A stretch of DNA of 64,000 bases, taken from Pararhodobacter sp. SW119 (lineage in GTDB: Bacteria > Pseudomonadota > Alphaproteobacteria > Rhodobacterales > Rhodobacteraceae). A program made the translations under genes and the position numbers. This document shows positions 16,530 to 25,810 of the stretch, in pieces. The first letter of the stretch is position 1. Each line of letters starts with the position of its first letter. The notes below the pieces were generated by a model. That model was given only the letters and a program-made list of their open reading frames with translations, searched no databases and was not told the DNA's origin. Location: contig NZ_JADDJF010000014.1 in NCBI RefSeq assembly GCF_017811755.1, positions 1 through 64,000 on the forward strand. Reading direction: 5' to 3'.

Positions 16530-17371
16530 TTTCCACCTCGGCGGCGTGTCTTCGGGTCGAGGATGTCGCGCAGGCCATCGCCCAGCAGGTTGAACCCCAT
16601 CACCACAAGGAAGATCGCGATCCCCGGCGCCGTGGCGTACCACCAGGCCTCGGGCAGATACTCGCGCGATTCCGAGATCATGCGCCCCCATTCCGGGGTC
16701 GGCGGCGGCGCGCCCAGACCCAGAAAGCCCAGTGCGGCCGCGGTCAGGATCGTCGCCCCCATCCCGATGGAAGTACGCACGATGATCGCCGACGCCGTAT
16801 TCGGCAGGATATGCAACACGATCACCCGGAAGTCCGACGCCCCCAGCGCAATCGCGGCTTCGACAAAGGTCTGGTTCTTCAACGCACGCGTCTCGGCGTA
16901 GACCAGTCGCGCCCAGAACGGCCAATAGGTCAGCGACAGGGCAAGGATGACATTCTCCAGACTCGGCCCAAGGGTCTGCGCAATCGCAATCGCCAGGACG
17001 ATCTGCGGCACGGCCAGAAACACGTCCGAGGTCCGCATCAGGAACCCGCCGAGAAAGCCGCCATAGTACCCGGCCAGAAGCCCGATCGGCACACCGATGA
17101 TGACCGCCACGCCGACCGCGATGACGGCGATGGTGATCGTGATGCGGGCGCCGAACAGGATCCGGCTGAAGATGTCGCTGCCCATCCTGTCGGTGCCAAA
17201 AAGGTTTTCGGCGCTCGGGGGTTGCAGGCGATTCATCAGATGAAAGGTGTTCACATCCCCCGGATGCGGCGCGATCCACGGCGCCAGTATCGCCACCGCG
17301 ACGAGGAAAAGGATGATCCCTGAGCCGAAGGTGGCGGCCCGATCGGTCAGCAGGATACGGATCGCTTTCAT
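16526..17371 (-). CDS. ABC transporter permease (DppC/OppC type)
   Basis: This 281-residue inner-membrane permease has an N-terminal transmembrane helix, a periplasmic loop (HLMNRLQPPSAENLFGTDRMGSD) and a five-helix core. The EAA loop is VEAAIALGASDFRVIVLHILPN. It ends GLRDILDPKTRRR, the usual DppC C-terminus. It overlaps both neighbouring transporter genes by 4 bp. Confidence 0.93.
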   Translation of the reverse strand: MKAIRILLTDRAATFGSGIILFLVAVAILAPWIAPHPGDVNTFHLMNRLQPPSAENLFGTDRMGSDIFSRILFGARITITIAVIAVGVAVIIGVPIGLLAGYYGGFLGGFLMRTSDVFLAVPQIVLAIAIAQTLGPSLENVILALSLTYWPFWARLVYAETRALKNQTFVEAAIALGASDFRVIVLHILPNTASAIIVRTSIGMGATILTAAALGFLGLGAPPPTPEWGRMISESREYLPEAWWYATAPGIAIFLVVMGFNLLGDGLRDILDPKTRRRGGK

Positions 17372-18372
17372 TTCACCATCCTCGGGTCGATGAATGTGTG
17401 GACGATATCGACGAGCAGGTTGATCCCGATGAAGACGACGCCGACAAGTATCGAAAAGCCGAGGATCGCTTTCGTGTCGGACTGAAGGATCGACTGGACC
17501 GCATATGTACCGAGCCCCGGCCAGTCGAACACCGCTTCGACGACGACCGCCCCCGCGAAGAGCGTGCCAAAGATCAGCCCGATCTGCGTCACGGTCGAGA
17601 TCAGCGCGTTGCGCAGGACATACTTCCAGACCACCAGCGCGCGCGGAAAGCCCATTGCGGTCTCATAGAGCACATAGTTGCTGTTGATCACCTCCAGCAC
17701 GCCCGCGCGCGTGAAGCGCAAAAGCGTCGCCGCGGCCGGCAAGGCCAGCGTGAGGGTCGGCAATATCAGGTGCCACATCGCGGATCGCAAACTGGCCCAG
17801 TCGCCGGTGATGACACTGTCGATCAGCAGGAAGCCCGTGATCCGTTCGGGTCCGAAACCTGCTATCCGGCCATTCAGCGGCATCCAGCCCAGTCGCGTCG
17901 AGAAGAAGAGCTGCAGCTCGATCGCGAACCAGAAACTCGCCACGGCAAGGCCTGAGACGGAAATGACCCGCAGCGTCTGATCGACCCAGGTATTCGCCCG
18001 GATCGCCGAGATCACGCCAAACGGAACGCCGATGAGGATGGCGAGCGTGATCGACACCAGCGTCAGTTCCATCGTCGCCGGCAGACGGCGCAACAGATCG
18101 TCCGAAATCTCGCGCTGGGTATAGAGGCTCCGCCCCATATCACCCGAAAGCAGGTCACGGACATAGATGAAGAACTGCACGTAAATCGGTTCGTCGAGGC
18201 CAAGCTGCGCGCGCAGGATGGCCAGCTGCGCCTCGGTCGCATTCTCGCCGGCGATGATCCGCGCCGGATCGGTGGGCACGACATTGGCGATCAGGAACAC
18301 CACCAGCAGCAACCCGAAGAGCGTCGGAATGAACCAGACGAAGCGCGAAAGTATGATTTCCAGGCGGCGCAT
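17368..18372 (-). CDS. ABC transporter permease (DppB/OppB type)
   Basis: This 334-residue inner-membrane permease has a first helix (FVWFIPTLFGLLLVVFLIANVVPTDP), a long periplasmic domain and the coupling region YETAMGFPRALVVWKYVLRNALI. The C-terminus GINLLVDIVHTFIDPRM is typical of DppB. It pairs with the DppC-type protein encoded next and lies 85 bp after the binding-protein gene. Confidence 0.93.
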   Translation of the reverse strand: MRRLEIILSRFVWFIPTLFGLLLVVFLIANVVPTDPARIIAGENATEAQLAILRAQLGLDEPIYVQFFIYVRDLLSGDMGRSLYTQREISDDLLRRLPATMELTLVSITLAILIGVPFGVISAIRANTWVDQTLRVISVSGLAVASFWFAIELQLFFSTRLGWMPLNGRIAGFGPERITGFLLIDSVITGDWASLRSAMWHLILPTLTLALPAAATLLRFTRAGVLEVINSNYVLYETAMGFPRALVVWKYVLRNALISTVTQIGLIFGTLFAGAVVVEAVFDWPGLGTYAVQSILQSDTKAILGFSILVGVVFIGINLLVDIVHTFIDPRMVK

Positions 18373-18457
18373 AGGCGTTCCTCAGGAAGCGGACAGGTTG
18401 GAAAGCGGCTCCCGTGGCGCGCGGCGCGCCACGGGAGATGGTCGTAGACCGGTCAAC

Positions 18458-19999
18458 TCAGTCCTCGAAATAGGCCCAGCGCATGTCTTGGCCGTTGCCG
18501 ACCGGGCTGAAGCGCACGCCCTGCAGGCGGCTCGAATACGGCCCGAACCACTTGGTGTTGTAGATCCAGATGCCGGCGGCATCCTCGTAGATGATACGCG
18601 TCGCCTCTTCATAAAGCTCGGCACGGCGGGCCTGATCCGTCTCGACAAGCGCCTCTTCCAGAAGCTCGTTCGACTCCGGATTGTGGTAGGCAGACGCGTT
18701 GCGGGTCGGCGCGTAACGCGATCCGTAAAGCTCGCCTACCCAGTTGTTGGGATCGGCATAGTAGGTGCTCTTCCACAGCGGGACCATGTCGTACATGGTG
18801 TCCGGGTCCTGCATGTTGCTGCTGACCACCGGCCAGGGCGCGCTCTCGATCTCGACATTGATCCCCAGCTGGGCCAGCCCGTTCTGCAGCAGCGCCGCGG
18901 CCTGTTCGGTTTCGCTGAAACCGGCAAGCGTGCCGATGCGCAGCGTGCGGATCGGCCCCTCGACCAGTTCCAGATACTCGCGCGCCTTGTCCAGGTCGTA
19001 GGTGTAGGGCTCGACGTCCGGCACGCCCCAGAGGTTGTTGGGGTTGATCGTCGGGTTGCGCGCCACGGTCCCCTGCATGATGCCGTTGATGTAGCCATCG
19101 TAATCGAAGGCATGCGCCAGCACCTTGCGGAAGTTCAGGTCGTCCATCGGCTCGCGGCCGTTGTGTACCGCGAAGTAGAAGACGCGCATCGACTCCTCTT
19201 CGAAGATCTGGACCGCGTCCGACGCCCGAAGCCGCTGCACCTGATCCGGTGCCAGATAGCCGTCCAGCCCGTGATAGTCGCCGCGCATCAGCCCCTGGAT
19301 ACGGGTGTTCGTCTCCAGGACGGTGCGGAACTCGATCTCATCGAGGTAGTTCTCGCCCCAACCGGCGAAATGGTCGGCGAACCGCGTCCCGATGAACCCC
19401 AGCGCCGGGTCATAGCGCGTCAGCGTGAAGGACCCGCTGCCCGCGACGTTCTCGGTCAGGAAAGCCTGCCCCCAGTCGCCGTCGACCTCGTTTTCCTTCA
19501 CCAGTTCCGAATTCAGCACCAGCAGGTCCGCAACGAACGATCCGAACAGCGCCGAGGGCTCCTTGAGCGTGAAGGCGACGGTGTGCTCGTCGACCGCGAC
19601 GGTGTTGCCGGGGTCGAGGACCGGCAGGAACAGCGCCGCCGAACCGCGCGCAATCGCCAGCATGCGTTCGACCGAATAGACGACGTCCTCGGCGGTCATC
19701 ATCCGGCCGTCATGGAACGGCACGTCGTCGCGCAGGGTGAAGGTCCAGGTCAGCCCGTCCTCGGACACCTCGTGCCCCGTCGCCAGCCACGGGATCAGTT
19801 CCGGCGGGTTGTCGACCCAGCGATAAAGCCCGTCGTAGAAGTTCAGCCGCGACGCCACGCGCGCCACGTCGAAAACCGTATGCGGGTCCAGCGTGTCGTA
19901 GGACGAGTTGTTGGCGTGGACATACCGGCTTTGCGCCACAGCGCCCGAGGAGACCCCGAGGGCTAAAGCCACGGATAACGCAAGCAATCTGGATTTCAT
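18458..19999 (-). CDS. Periplasmic solute-binding protein, family 5 (peptide/opine type)
   Basis: This 513-residue secreted protein has a signal peptide MKSRLLALSVALALGVSSGAVA. It carries the SBP_bac_5 signature region (WTFTLRDDVPFHDGRMMTAEDVVYSVERM) and the C-terminal ligand-domain blocks expected of DppA/OppA-like proteins. The start at 19999 is fixed by the signal peptide and an AGAGGAATGGAAAG ribosome site. Family-5 proteins bind peptides, opines, nickel or other small amides, so the ligand cannot be named. It lies in front of the importer genes and should deliver the cluster's substrate. Confidence 0.93.
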   Translation of the reverse strand: MKSRLLALSVALALGVSSGAVAQSRYVHANNSSYDTLDPHTVFDVARVASRLNFYDGLYRWVDNPPELIPWLATGHEVSEDGLTWTFTLRDDVPFHDGRMMTAEDVVYSVERMLAIARGSAALFLPVLDPGNTVAVDEHTVAFTLKEPSALFGSFVADLLVLNSELVKENEVDGDWGQAFLTENVAGSGSFTLTRYDPALGFIGTRFADHFAGWGENYLDEIEFRTVLETNTRIQGLMRGDYHGLDGYLAPDQVQRLRASDAVQIFEEESMRVFYFAVHNGREPMDDLNFRKVLAHAFDYDGYINGIMQGTVARNPTINPNNLWGVPDVEPYTYDLDKAREYLELVEGPIRTLRIGTLAGFSETEQAAALLQNGLAQLGINVEIESAPWPVVSSNMQDPDTMYDMVPLWKSTYYADPNNWVGELYGSRYAPTRNASAYHNPESNELLEEALVETDQARRAELYEEATRIIYEDAAGIWIYNTKWFGPYSSRLQGVRFSPVGNGQDMRWAYFED

Positions 20000-20073
20000 C
20001 TTTCCATTCCTCTCTATTTGGTTCGGTGTTTTCTTGTTCTTTGTTGGAACGCCGTGCGGACACGACTTCCAGG

Positions 20074-20967
20074 TCAGTCTCCATTGGCGCGCGCATGCGC
20101 GGCAATTTCCGCGTGGGTCGCGAACCACACGTCGCCCTTGTCCTTGATGCGCTCGATCAGCGCCTCCAGGATCCACATGCGCGAGCGGTAGCCGATGACA
20201 TGCGGATGCATCGTCAACTGGAAGATGCCCCCTTCGGCATAGGCGCTCTCGAATTCGCGACAGAAGATGTCGAAGACAGCCTCCGGTGGCGTGTAGGGGC
20301 GCAAAGCCGAGAACCGGTTCATGTTGAAATAGACCGCATCGTCGCGGATCCATTCCACCGGCAATTCGACGACGCCCGTCTCCTGCCCGTCGAGCAGCAG
20401 TTCATGACAGTCGACATCGGCCATGAGCGAGCTGTCATAGGCCAGCCCCATGTCGCGCGTGATCTCCAGCGTGATGTCCGAAAAATCCCAGGACGGCGTG
20501 CGGATGCCGACCGGACGGACCCCGGCGATCTGCTCCAGCGTGTCGGCCGATCGCATCTGCAGGTCGCGTTCGACGACCGGCGGCAGGATCGAGTTGCGCT
20601 CGTGGATCCAGCCGTGAATGCCGACCTCGTGCCCGTCGGCGACGAACCCGCGCACCTCGTCCGGGTACAGCATCGCCACCACCGCCGGCACATAGCAACT
20701 GGTGCGGATATCGTGCTTGCGCATCAGCGCCATGATCCGCGGAATCCCCTGCCGGTTGCCGTACTGCCCGCGGCTCATGGCGCCAATCGACTTGCCGCCG
20801 TCGCGCAACTCATTGGTTTCGTGATCCACGTCGAACGACAGCCCGACCGCGCACCGCGCCCCGCCGGGCCAGCTAGACGGGCGGTAGCTGCGGCCGGCGC
20901 GCACGCGCTCGACCTTGGCCCGCCATTCCGCCTCGCTCCATTCCCAGGGGTTCTGCTCGTCCGTCAT
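20074..20967 (-). CDS. CE4/NodB-type polysaccharide deacetylase-like amidohydrolase
   Basis: This 297-residue cytoplasmic protein has no signal peptide. It has the NodB metal-binding motifs: acidic motif 1 in LSFDVDHETN, His motif 2 in GIHGWIHERN (H-x3-H) and motif 3 RTPSWDFS, plus a late His in LTMHPHVIGY. Cytoplasmic members related to PuuE allantoinase and cyclic-imide hydrolases open ring amides, which fits its place between an oxoprolinase-type pair and an importer better than polysaccharide deacetylation. That substrate assignment is inference. Confidence 0.85.
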   Translation of the reverse strand: MTDEQNPWEWSEAEWRAKVERVRAGRSYRPSSWPGGARCAVGLSFDVDHETNELRDGGKSIGAMSRGQYGNRQGIPRIMALMRKHDIRTSCYVPAVVAMLYPDEVRGFVADGHEVGIHGWIHERNSILPPVVERDLQMRSADTLEQIAGVRPVGIRTPSWDFSDITLEITRDMGLAYDSSLMADVDCHELLLDGQETGVVELPVEWIRDDAVYFNMNRFSALRPYTPPEAVFDIFCREFESAYAEGGIFQLTMHPHVIGYRSRMWILEALIERIKDKGDVWFATHAEIAAHARANGD

Positions 20968-21007
20968 TCGATATCCTTTCGGCTGCTCCGGGATCGGAAG
21001 GGGTGGG

Positions 21008-21763
21008 CTACGGAAACGGGTGGCCGGTCACCGGCAGCACCTGCCCGGTGATCCAGCCCGCATGTTGCGACGCCAGGAAAAGCGCCGCCGCGGCAATATC
21101 CTGCGGCTCGCCCAGCCGGCGCATGGCGATGCCCTCGACCATGCGCTTCTGCCCTTCGGCGCCGTAGGATTGCCATTGACGCTCGTAGTCGGGGCTGGTG
21201 CGCAGGAAACCGGGCGCGATCGAGTTGCAGGTGATCCCAAAAGGCCCCAGTTCCAGCGCCAGCTGCCGGGTCAGGCCGATAAGCCCATGCTTGGCAGAAC
21301 AATAGGCCTGGATGCCGGTCAGGCTCGGCCGCAGCCCCGCCCCCGAGGAGATGGTGACGATCCGCCCCCTGCCCCGCGCCTTCATCCCCGGAATCGCGCT
21401 GCGCAGCACATGCAGCGCCGATAACACGTTCCCCTCGTAGATCTGCATCCAGTCGTCGTCGCTGATCTCCTCGATCGGTCGCGGCTTCTGGCCGCGCACG
21501 CCTCCCGCGGCATGGACGATCACATCGGGCGCCATCTGCGCCATCGCCGACTGCACCGCCCCCTCGTCCGCCAGATCCAGCGTCAGGCAACGCAGCGTGG
21601 CACCGTCGTGGGCCTCCGATAGTTCAGCCAGCCCGTCGCCCAGAATGTCGACGGCGGTGACCGCGGCCCCCGCGTCCAGAAAGGCGCCGACGATCCCGGT
21701 GCCGATCCCGCGCGCGGCACCGGTGACCACGACCTTCTGGCCCGTGAAGTCGAGTGCGATCAT
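21008..21763 (-). CDS. Short-chain dehydrogenase/reductase
   Basis: This 251-residue classical SDR has cofactor motif TGAARGIG, DVI-HAAGG in the NNAG position (altered), catalytic Ser in TISSGAG and the YCSAK pair. The C-terminal region ends GWITGQVLPVTG. The NNAG motif is replaced by HAAG, an uncommon variant. Its start overlaps the hydantoinase B gene by 4 bp (ATGA), so the two are translationally coupled. Confidence 0.88.
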   Translation of the reverse strand: MIALDFTGQKVVVTGAARGIGTGIVGAFLDAGAAVTAVDILGDGLAELSEAHDGATLRCLTLDLADEGAVQSAMAQMAPDVIVHAAGGVRGQKPRPIEEISDDDWMQIYEGNVLSALHVLRSAIPGMKARGRGRIVTISSGAGLRPSLTGIQAYCSAKHGLIGLTRQLALELGPFGITCNSIAPGFLRTSPDYERQWQSYGAEGQKRMVEGIAMRRLGEPQDIAAAALFLASQHAGWITGQVLPVTGHPFP

Positions 21764-23766
21764 TCCGCAGCCTCGGGCAACTTGCGGGGCTGGTTCGGCA
21801 GCCGTTCCAGCACCGTCGAAAGCGCCGCGCGCACTTCGCTGCCATCGCCGCGCCGGTCGCTCTCCGGCAGGGCGGCAACGTGCTTGAAGACGCTGCGCTT
21901 GACGAAATGGCGCCAGTTCACCGGGACCGCCGCCAGTGCCTCGGTCAGCGCGGCGTAGTTCGCGTCGGTCCAGACCGACTCGAACTCGATCCGGCTTCCG
22001 TTGTAGGAATAGACCGCGTCGGTATCCGCCGCCGGTCGCGCGGCGCGCAGCGCCTCGGTCGCGGCGGTATCGACCGCGCCATCCCGAATGACGACGCCGT
22101 ATTCCGCCTCCGCCGCCGCGACGCCAACCGTGCCGCGCGCCACGTCCTGCGCGACAAGCTCGACCGGCCGGGTCAGCGGATCGCCATAGCCCGCCCCGCC
22201 GCCGGATGTCAGCGTGAAGACATCGCCCGGATCCAGCACGATCACATCGGTATTGCCCAGATCGAAGACCTCGCCCGTCGCCGTCTTGCGCGTAAAGCTC
22301 GACGTCTGCCCGGCCTTGCCCCCGCTGCCACCCCAGGCGGCAAAGATCGAGCGGTCGCGGTTTCGTGCGGTCACCACACTGTCGGGCGCGAAGACCTCGA
22401 CCTCCAGCACGGTGGCAAGCCCGCCGCGCGCCCAGCCCGCCCCGCCGCTGTCGCTGACCAGTCCGTAGCGGCGCAGCTTGATCGGCACCTCGACCTCGTT
22501 GATCTCGACCGGCGTGTTCTTCAGGAACGAGCTGTTCGCCCCCGACCCGTCCGAGCCATCGCCAAAGGCCGACCCGCCCGCGCCGCCCACGACCGGATCG
22601 ATCGAGGCCATGGCGATCTTGCCGGTGCGGTTGTCGAAGGTCTTCACGTTGACGATGCCACCGCCCCCCGCCGGCCCGACCGGCAGCCGGTCGCGCGCCG
22701 CGGCATGGAACGCGCCCATGACCAGCCCCTGAAGCCGGTTGCAGGTCAGCGATCGCATGCCCACCGCGGCCGGCGCCTGCGGGTTCAGGATCGTCCCCTC
22801 GGGCACGACGCAGTCGACCGCCCGCAGGATACCGCCATTCAGCGGCACGCTCGGGTCCAGCGTGTAGATGCAGTAATTATAGCCAACCATCAGCAGGATA
22901 TGCCGCGGGTTGCCCCCCGTCGGCATGTTCAGCGCCGACTGCAGCTGCGGGTCCGAGCCGGTGAAATCCATCTCCGCCCGGTCGCCCTTGACGCGCAGGG
23001 TCACTTCCAGCCGCACCGGCAGGCCGTTCGGCCCGTCCTCGTCCAAGTAGTCGACGAACCGGTAATCCCCGTCCTTGAGCCCCGCGATGACCTGCCGCGC
23101 GCGCGCCTCGCCCACGTCCAGCAGATCCTGGATTCCGTCGCGGACGACATCGACGCCGAACTTGCGGATCATCTCGTGGACCTTCCGCTCGCCGGTGTTC
23201 ACCGCCGCGATCTGCGCCTTCAGGTCGCCCCAGTTCTGATCCGGCATGCGCACGTTCAGCATCATCGTCTCGACCAGCTGGCTGTTCAGCACGCCCCCGG
23301 TGTAAAGCTTCGTCGGCTTGAACCGGATGCCCTCCTGATGGACCTCGGTATTCGCCCGCGACAGCGAGGCCGGCACCGCGCCGCCCATGTCGGTATTGTG
23401 GATATGGCCGACCGCGAAGGCGATGATCTCGCCTTCCCAGAAGATCGGCTTCCAGATGTGCATGTCCGGCGTATGGGTACAGACGAACCCGCTATAGGGG
23501 TCGTTGGTGACGCAGATGTCGCCCTCTTCGTAATTGTCGATCAGGCTTATGGCCCCGGCATAATCAAGCCCGATGAACCAGGTCGCCCCCAGATCGCGCG
23601 GGCTGGCAAAGGTCATGCCCTGCGGCGTGACCAGCCCGGTGGTGAAATCCTCGGTCTCCTTCACGAAGGTCGAATGCGCGGTCCGGAACAGCGTGTAGGC
23701 CATGCTCTCGGCGACAGCCTGCGCGTGGTTCTCCAGAACCTTGAGGGTGACGGGATCAATGCGCAT
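21760..23766 (-). CDS. hyuB: Hydantoinase B/oxoprolinase family subunit
   Basis: This 668-residue protein matches the length and blocks of HyuB-type subunits: an N-terminal MRIDPVTLKVLENHAQAVAESMAYTLFR, metal/active-site region NDPYSGFVCTHTPDMHIW, and the Gly-rich LTSGGGAGYGDPLTRP near the C-terminus. With HyuA it forms an ATP-dependent ring-opening amidase. Relatives act on hydantoins, 5-oxoproline, caprolactam or carboxylate aromatic ketones. Its first 11 bp overlap the hyuA end. Confidence 0.93.
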   Translation of the reverse strand: MRIDPVTLKVLENHAQAVAESMAYTLFRTAHSTFVKETEDFTTGLVTPQGMTFASPRDLGATWFIGLDYAGAISLIDNYEEGDICVTNDPYSGFVCTHTPDMHIWKPIFWEGEIIAFAVGHIHNTDMGGAVPASLSRANTEVHQEGIRFKPTKLYTGGVLNSQLVETMMLNVRMPDQNWGDLKAQIAAVNTGERKVHEMIRKFGVDVVRDGIQDLLDVGEARARQVIAGLKDGDYRFVDYLDEDGPNGLPVRLEVTLRVKGDRAEMDFTGSDPQLQSALNMPTGGNPRHILLMVGYNYCIYTLDPSVPLNGGILRAVDCVVPEGTILNPQAPAAVGMRSLTCNRLQGLVMGAFHAAARDRLPVGPAGGGGIVNVKTFDNRTGKIAMASIDPVVGGAGGSAFGDGSDGSGANSSFLKNTPVEINEVEVPIKLRRYGLVSDSGGAGWARGGLATVLEVEVFAPDSVVTARNRDRSIFAAWGGSGGKAGQTSSFTRKTATGEVFDLGNTDVIVLDPGDVFTLTSGGGAGYGDPLTRPVELVAQDVARGTVGVAAAEAEYGVVIRDGAVDTAATEALRAARPAADTDAVYSYNGSRIEFESVWTDANYAALTEALAAVPVNWRHFVKRSVFKHVAALPESDRRGDGSEVRAALSTVLERLPNQPRKLPEAAE

Positions 23767-25810
23767 GGCGGTCTCCGCGGGTCAGGATCAGGTTTCCGAA
23801 CGCATCCACCCGGCCGGTGAACCCTTCGGGAACAATGGTCGTGGTGTCGTTCTGCGCGATGACGCAGGGACAGCGCGGTCGCGCCCCCGGCGTCAGCATC
23901 TCGCGCGCGTAAAGGCCGATCTGCTGCGGCCGTCCGTCCAGATAGACATCCATCATCCGCGACGGCGCCACCTCGCGGTCGTGGACCTCGCTTTCCGGCA
24001 GGCTCGGCTTGGCCGAATGTCCGGTCACCACCATGTTGATCGCGATGATCTGGATTGGCGCGCCGTCGTCGGCATGCCCGTAGAGGCGCATATGCTCATC
24101 GTAGAACGCGCGGGTAATTGCCGCCAGATCGCCCGCCGCCAAGGCCTCGGGATCCAGCGCCACCTCAATCTCGAAGCTCTGCCCGCGATAGCGCATCTCG
24201 GCCGAGGGCATCAGCACCGGCTGGCCACTATATTTCTGCGCCTCGACGATCCACTCCAACGCCCGCGTCGACAGCTCCGCCACCGTTTCGCGGATGCGCG
24301 AAATATTTTCCGGCGCCAGATCGAAATACGCGGTCGAGGTGAAATCGTTGCGGATATCCGCGGTCAGCCCGCCCAACGCCGACAGCACCCCCGGCACCGG
24401 CGGCACGATCACCTCAGTCATGCCCAGCTCGCGCGCGAGGAAACAGCCCATCATCGGCCCCCCGCCGCCAAAGGCCATGAGGGTGAATTCCTGCTCGCCG
24501 ATGCCCCGCCGCGAACAGAGCTTGCTGACCTCGCGGTACATCCCCGAAACGGCGATGCCGATGATCCCTTCGGCTGTTTCCTCGACGCTGCGGCCCAGCT
24601 TCTCGGCCAGTGGACGGATCGCCTCGACCGCCTTGCCACGGTCGATGCTGACCATCCCGTAACCGACCGCGCCCAGGTCGATCAGACCCAGCGCCACGAA
24701 GGCATCGGTGATCGTCGCTTCGACGCCGCCGCGCCCGTAGGCGGCCGGCCCGGGGGTCGAGCCCGCGCTTTCGGGACCGACGCGCAACAGCCCGGCACCG
24801 TCGATCCGCGCGATGGAGCCGCCGCCCTCGCCGATCGACGTCACCGAAACCGTGGGCACGAAGATCGGGAAATCACCGATGTATTCGGCGGTGCCGAAGC
24901 CCGGCGCGCCGTCCTGGATGATGGCGACATCCGCGCTGGTGCCCCCGATATCGAGGCTCAGCACCTTGTCCGCCCCGGCCAGCCGGGCGACATAGGCCGC
25001 CCCCATGACCCCCGCCGCGGTCCCCGACAGCAGCATGTCGACGCAGGCGGTCTTGCCCAGTTCCGCCGACATCACGCCGCCGTTCGATTTGGTGATCATC
25101 GCCTCGGGCGTGACCCCGATCCGGCGCAATGCGCCCTGCAGCGCGTCCAGGTAGCCGGCGACGCGCGGCTGCACATAGCCGTGGATCACCGCGGTCGAGG
25201 TGCGCTCGTACTCGCGGATGATCGGCCGGATCTGGTGCGAGCAATAGACGTGCAGTTCCGGCGCGATCTCGGCGATATACGCCGCCGCCTCCGCCTCGTG
25301 CTGCGGGTTGCGATAGGAATGCAGGAATGAAATCACGATGCCTTCGCCCCCGACCATGCGCACCCGTGCGATGGCATCGCGCAGGCTGTCCAGATCCAGC
25401 GGCTCGTCGACGCTTCCATCCGCGCGCAGCCGTTCGCGCACGCCGAATACCCGGTCGCGCGTCACCAGAGGCTCGGGTCGGACCGAGAAAAGGTCATAGG
25501 GATCGGGCATCTTCAGCCGCGCGAGTTCCAGCACATCGCTGAAATGCTCGGTGGTCAGCAGGCACAGCCGGATCCCCTTGCGCATGATGATCGAATTGAT
25601 CCCGACCGTCGTGCCATGCGTGAAGTAGGAGATCTGCGAAGGCGCAATTCCGACCCGCTCCTCCAGCGCGCGCAGCCCGTCGATCACTTCCTGACCGGGA
25701 GTATCCGGGGTGGACAGGACCTTTACAGTCTCGATTTGTCCGCTTTCCTCGTCGAAGGCGCAGAAATCCGCAAAAGTCCCGCCAATATCCACGCCAACGC
25801 GGTAGGCCAT
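23756..25810 (-). CDS. hyuA: Hydantoinase/oxoprolinase family subunit A
   Basis: This 684-residue ATP-binding subunit has the acetate/hexokinase-type phosphate motif VDIGGTFADFCAFDEESG at the N-terminus and the second phosphate motif SLDIGGTSADVAII at about residue 285. Further blocks are FTHGTTVGINSIIMR and MAFGGGGPMMG. It would phosphorylate the ring amide so that HyuB can hydrolyse it. The gene follows directly after the IclR regulator gene (adjacent bases), so the regulator heads the operon. Confidence 0.93.
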   Translation of the reverse strand: MAYRVGVDIGGTFADFCAFDEESGQIETVKVLSTPDTPGQEVIDGLRALEERVGIAPSQISYFTHGTTVGINSIIMRKGIRLCLLTTEHFSDVLELARLKMPDPYDLFSVRPEPLVTRDRVFGVRERLRADGSVDEPLDLDSLRDAIARVRMVGGEGIVISFLHSYRNPQHEAEAAAYIAEIAPELHVYCSHQIRPIIREYERTSTAVIHGYVQPRVAGYLDALQGALRRIGVTPEAMITKSNGGVMSAELGKTACVDMLLSGTAAGVMGAAYVARLAGADKVLSLDIGGTSADVAIIQDGAPGFGTAEYIGDFPIFVPTVSVTSIGEGGGSIARIDGAGLLRVGPESAGSTPGPAAYGRGGVEATITDAFVALGLIDLGAVGYGMVSIDRGKAVEAIRPLAEKLGRSVEETAEGIIGIAVSGMYREVSKLCSRRGIGEQEFTLMAFGGGGPMMGCFLARELGMTEVIVPPVPGVLSALGGLTADIRNDFTSTAYFDLAPENISRIRETVAELSTRALEWIVEAQKYSGQPVLMPSAEMRYRGQSFEIEVALDPEALAAGDLAAITRAFYDEHMRLYGHADDGAPIQIIAINMVVTGHSAKPSLPESEVHDREVAPSRMMDVYLDGRPQQIGLYAREMLTPGARPRCPCVIAQNDTTTIVPEGFTGRVDAFGNLILTRGDRHAH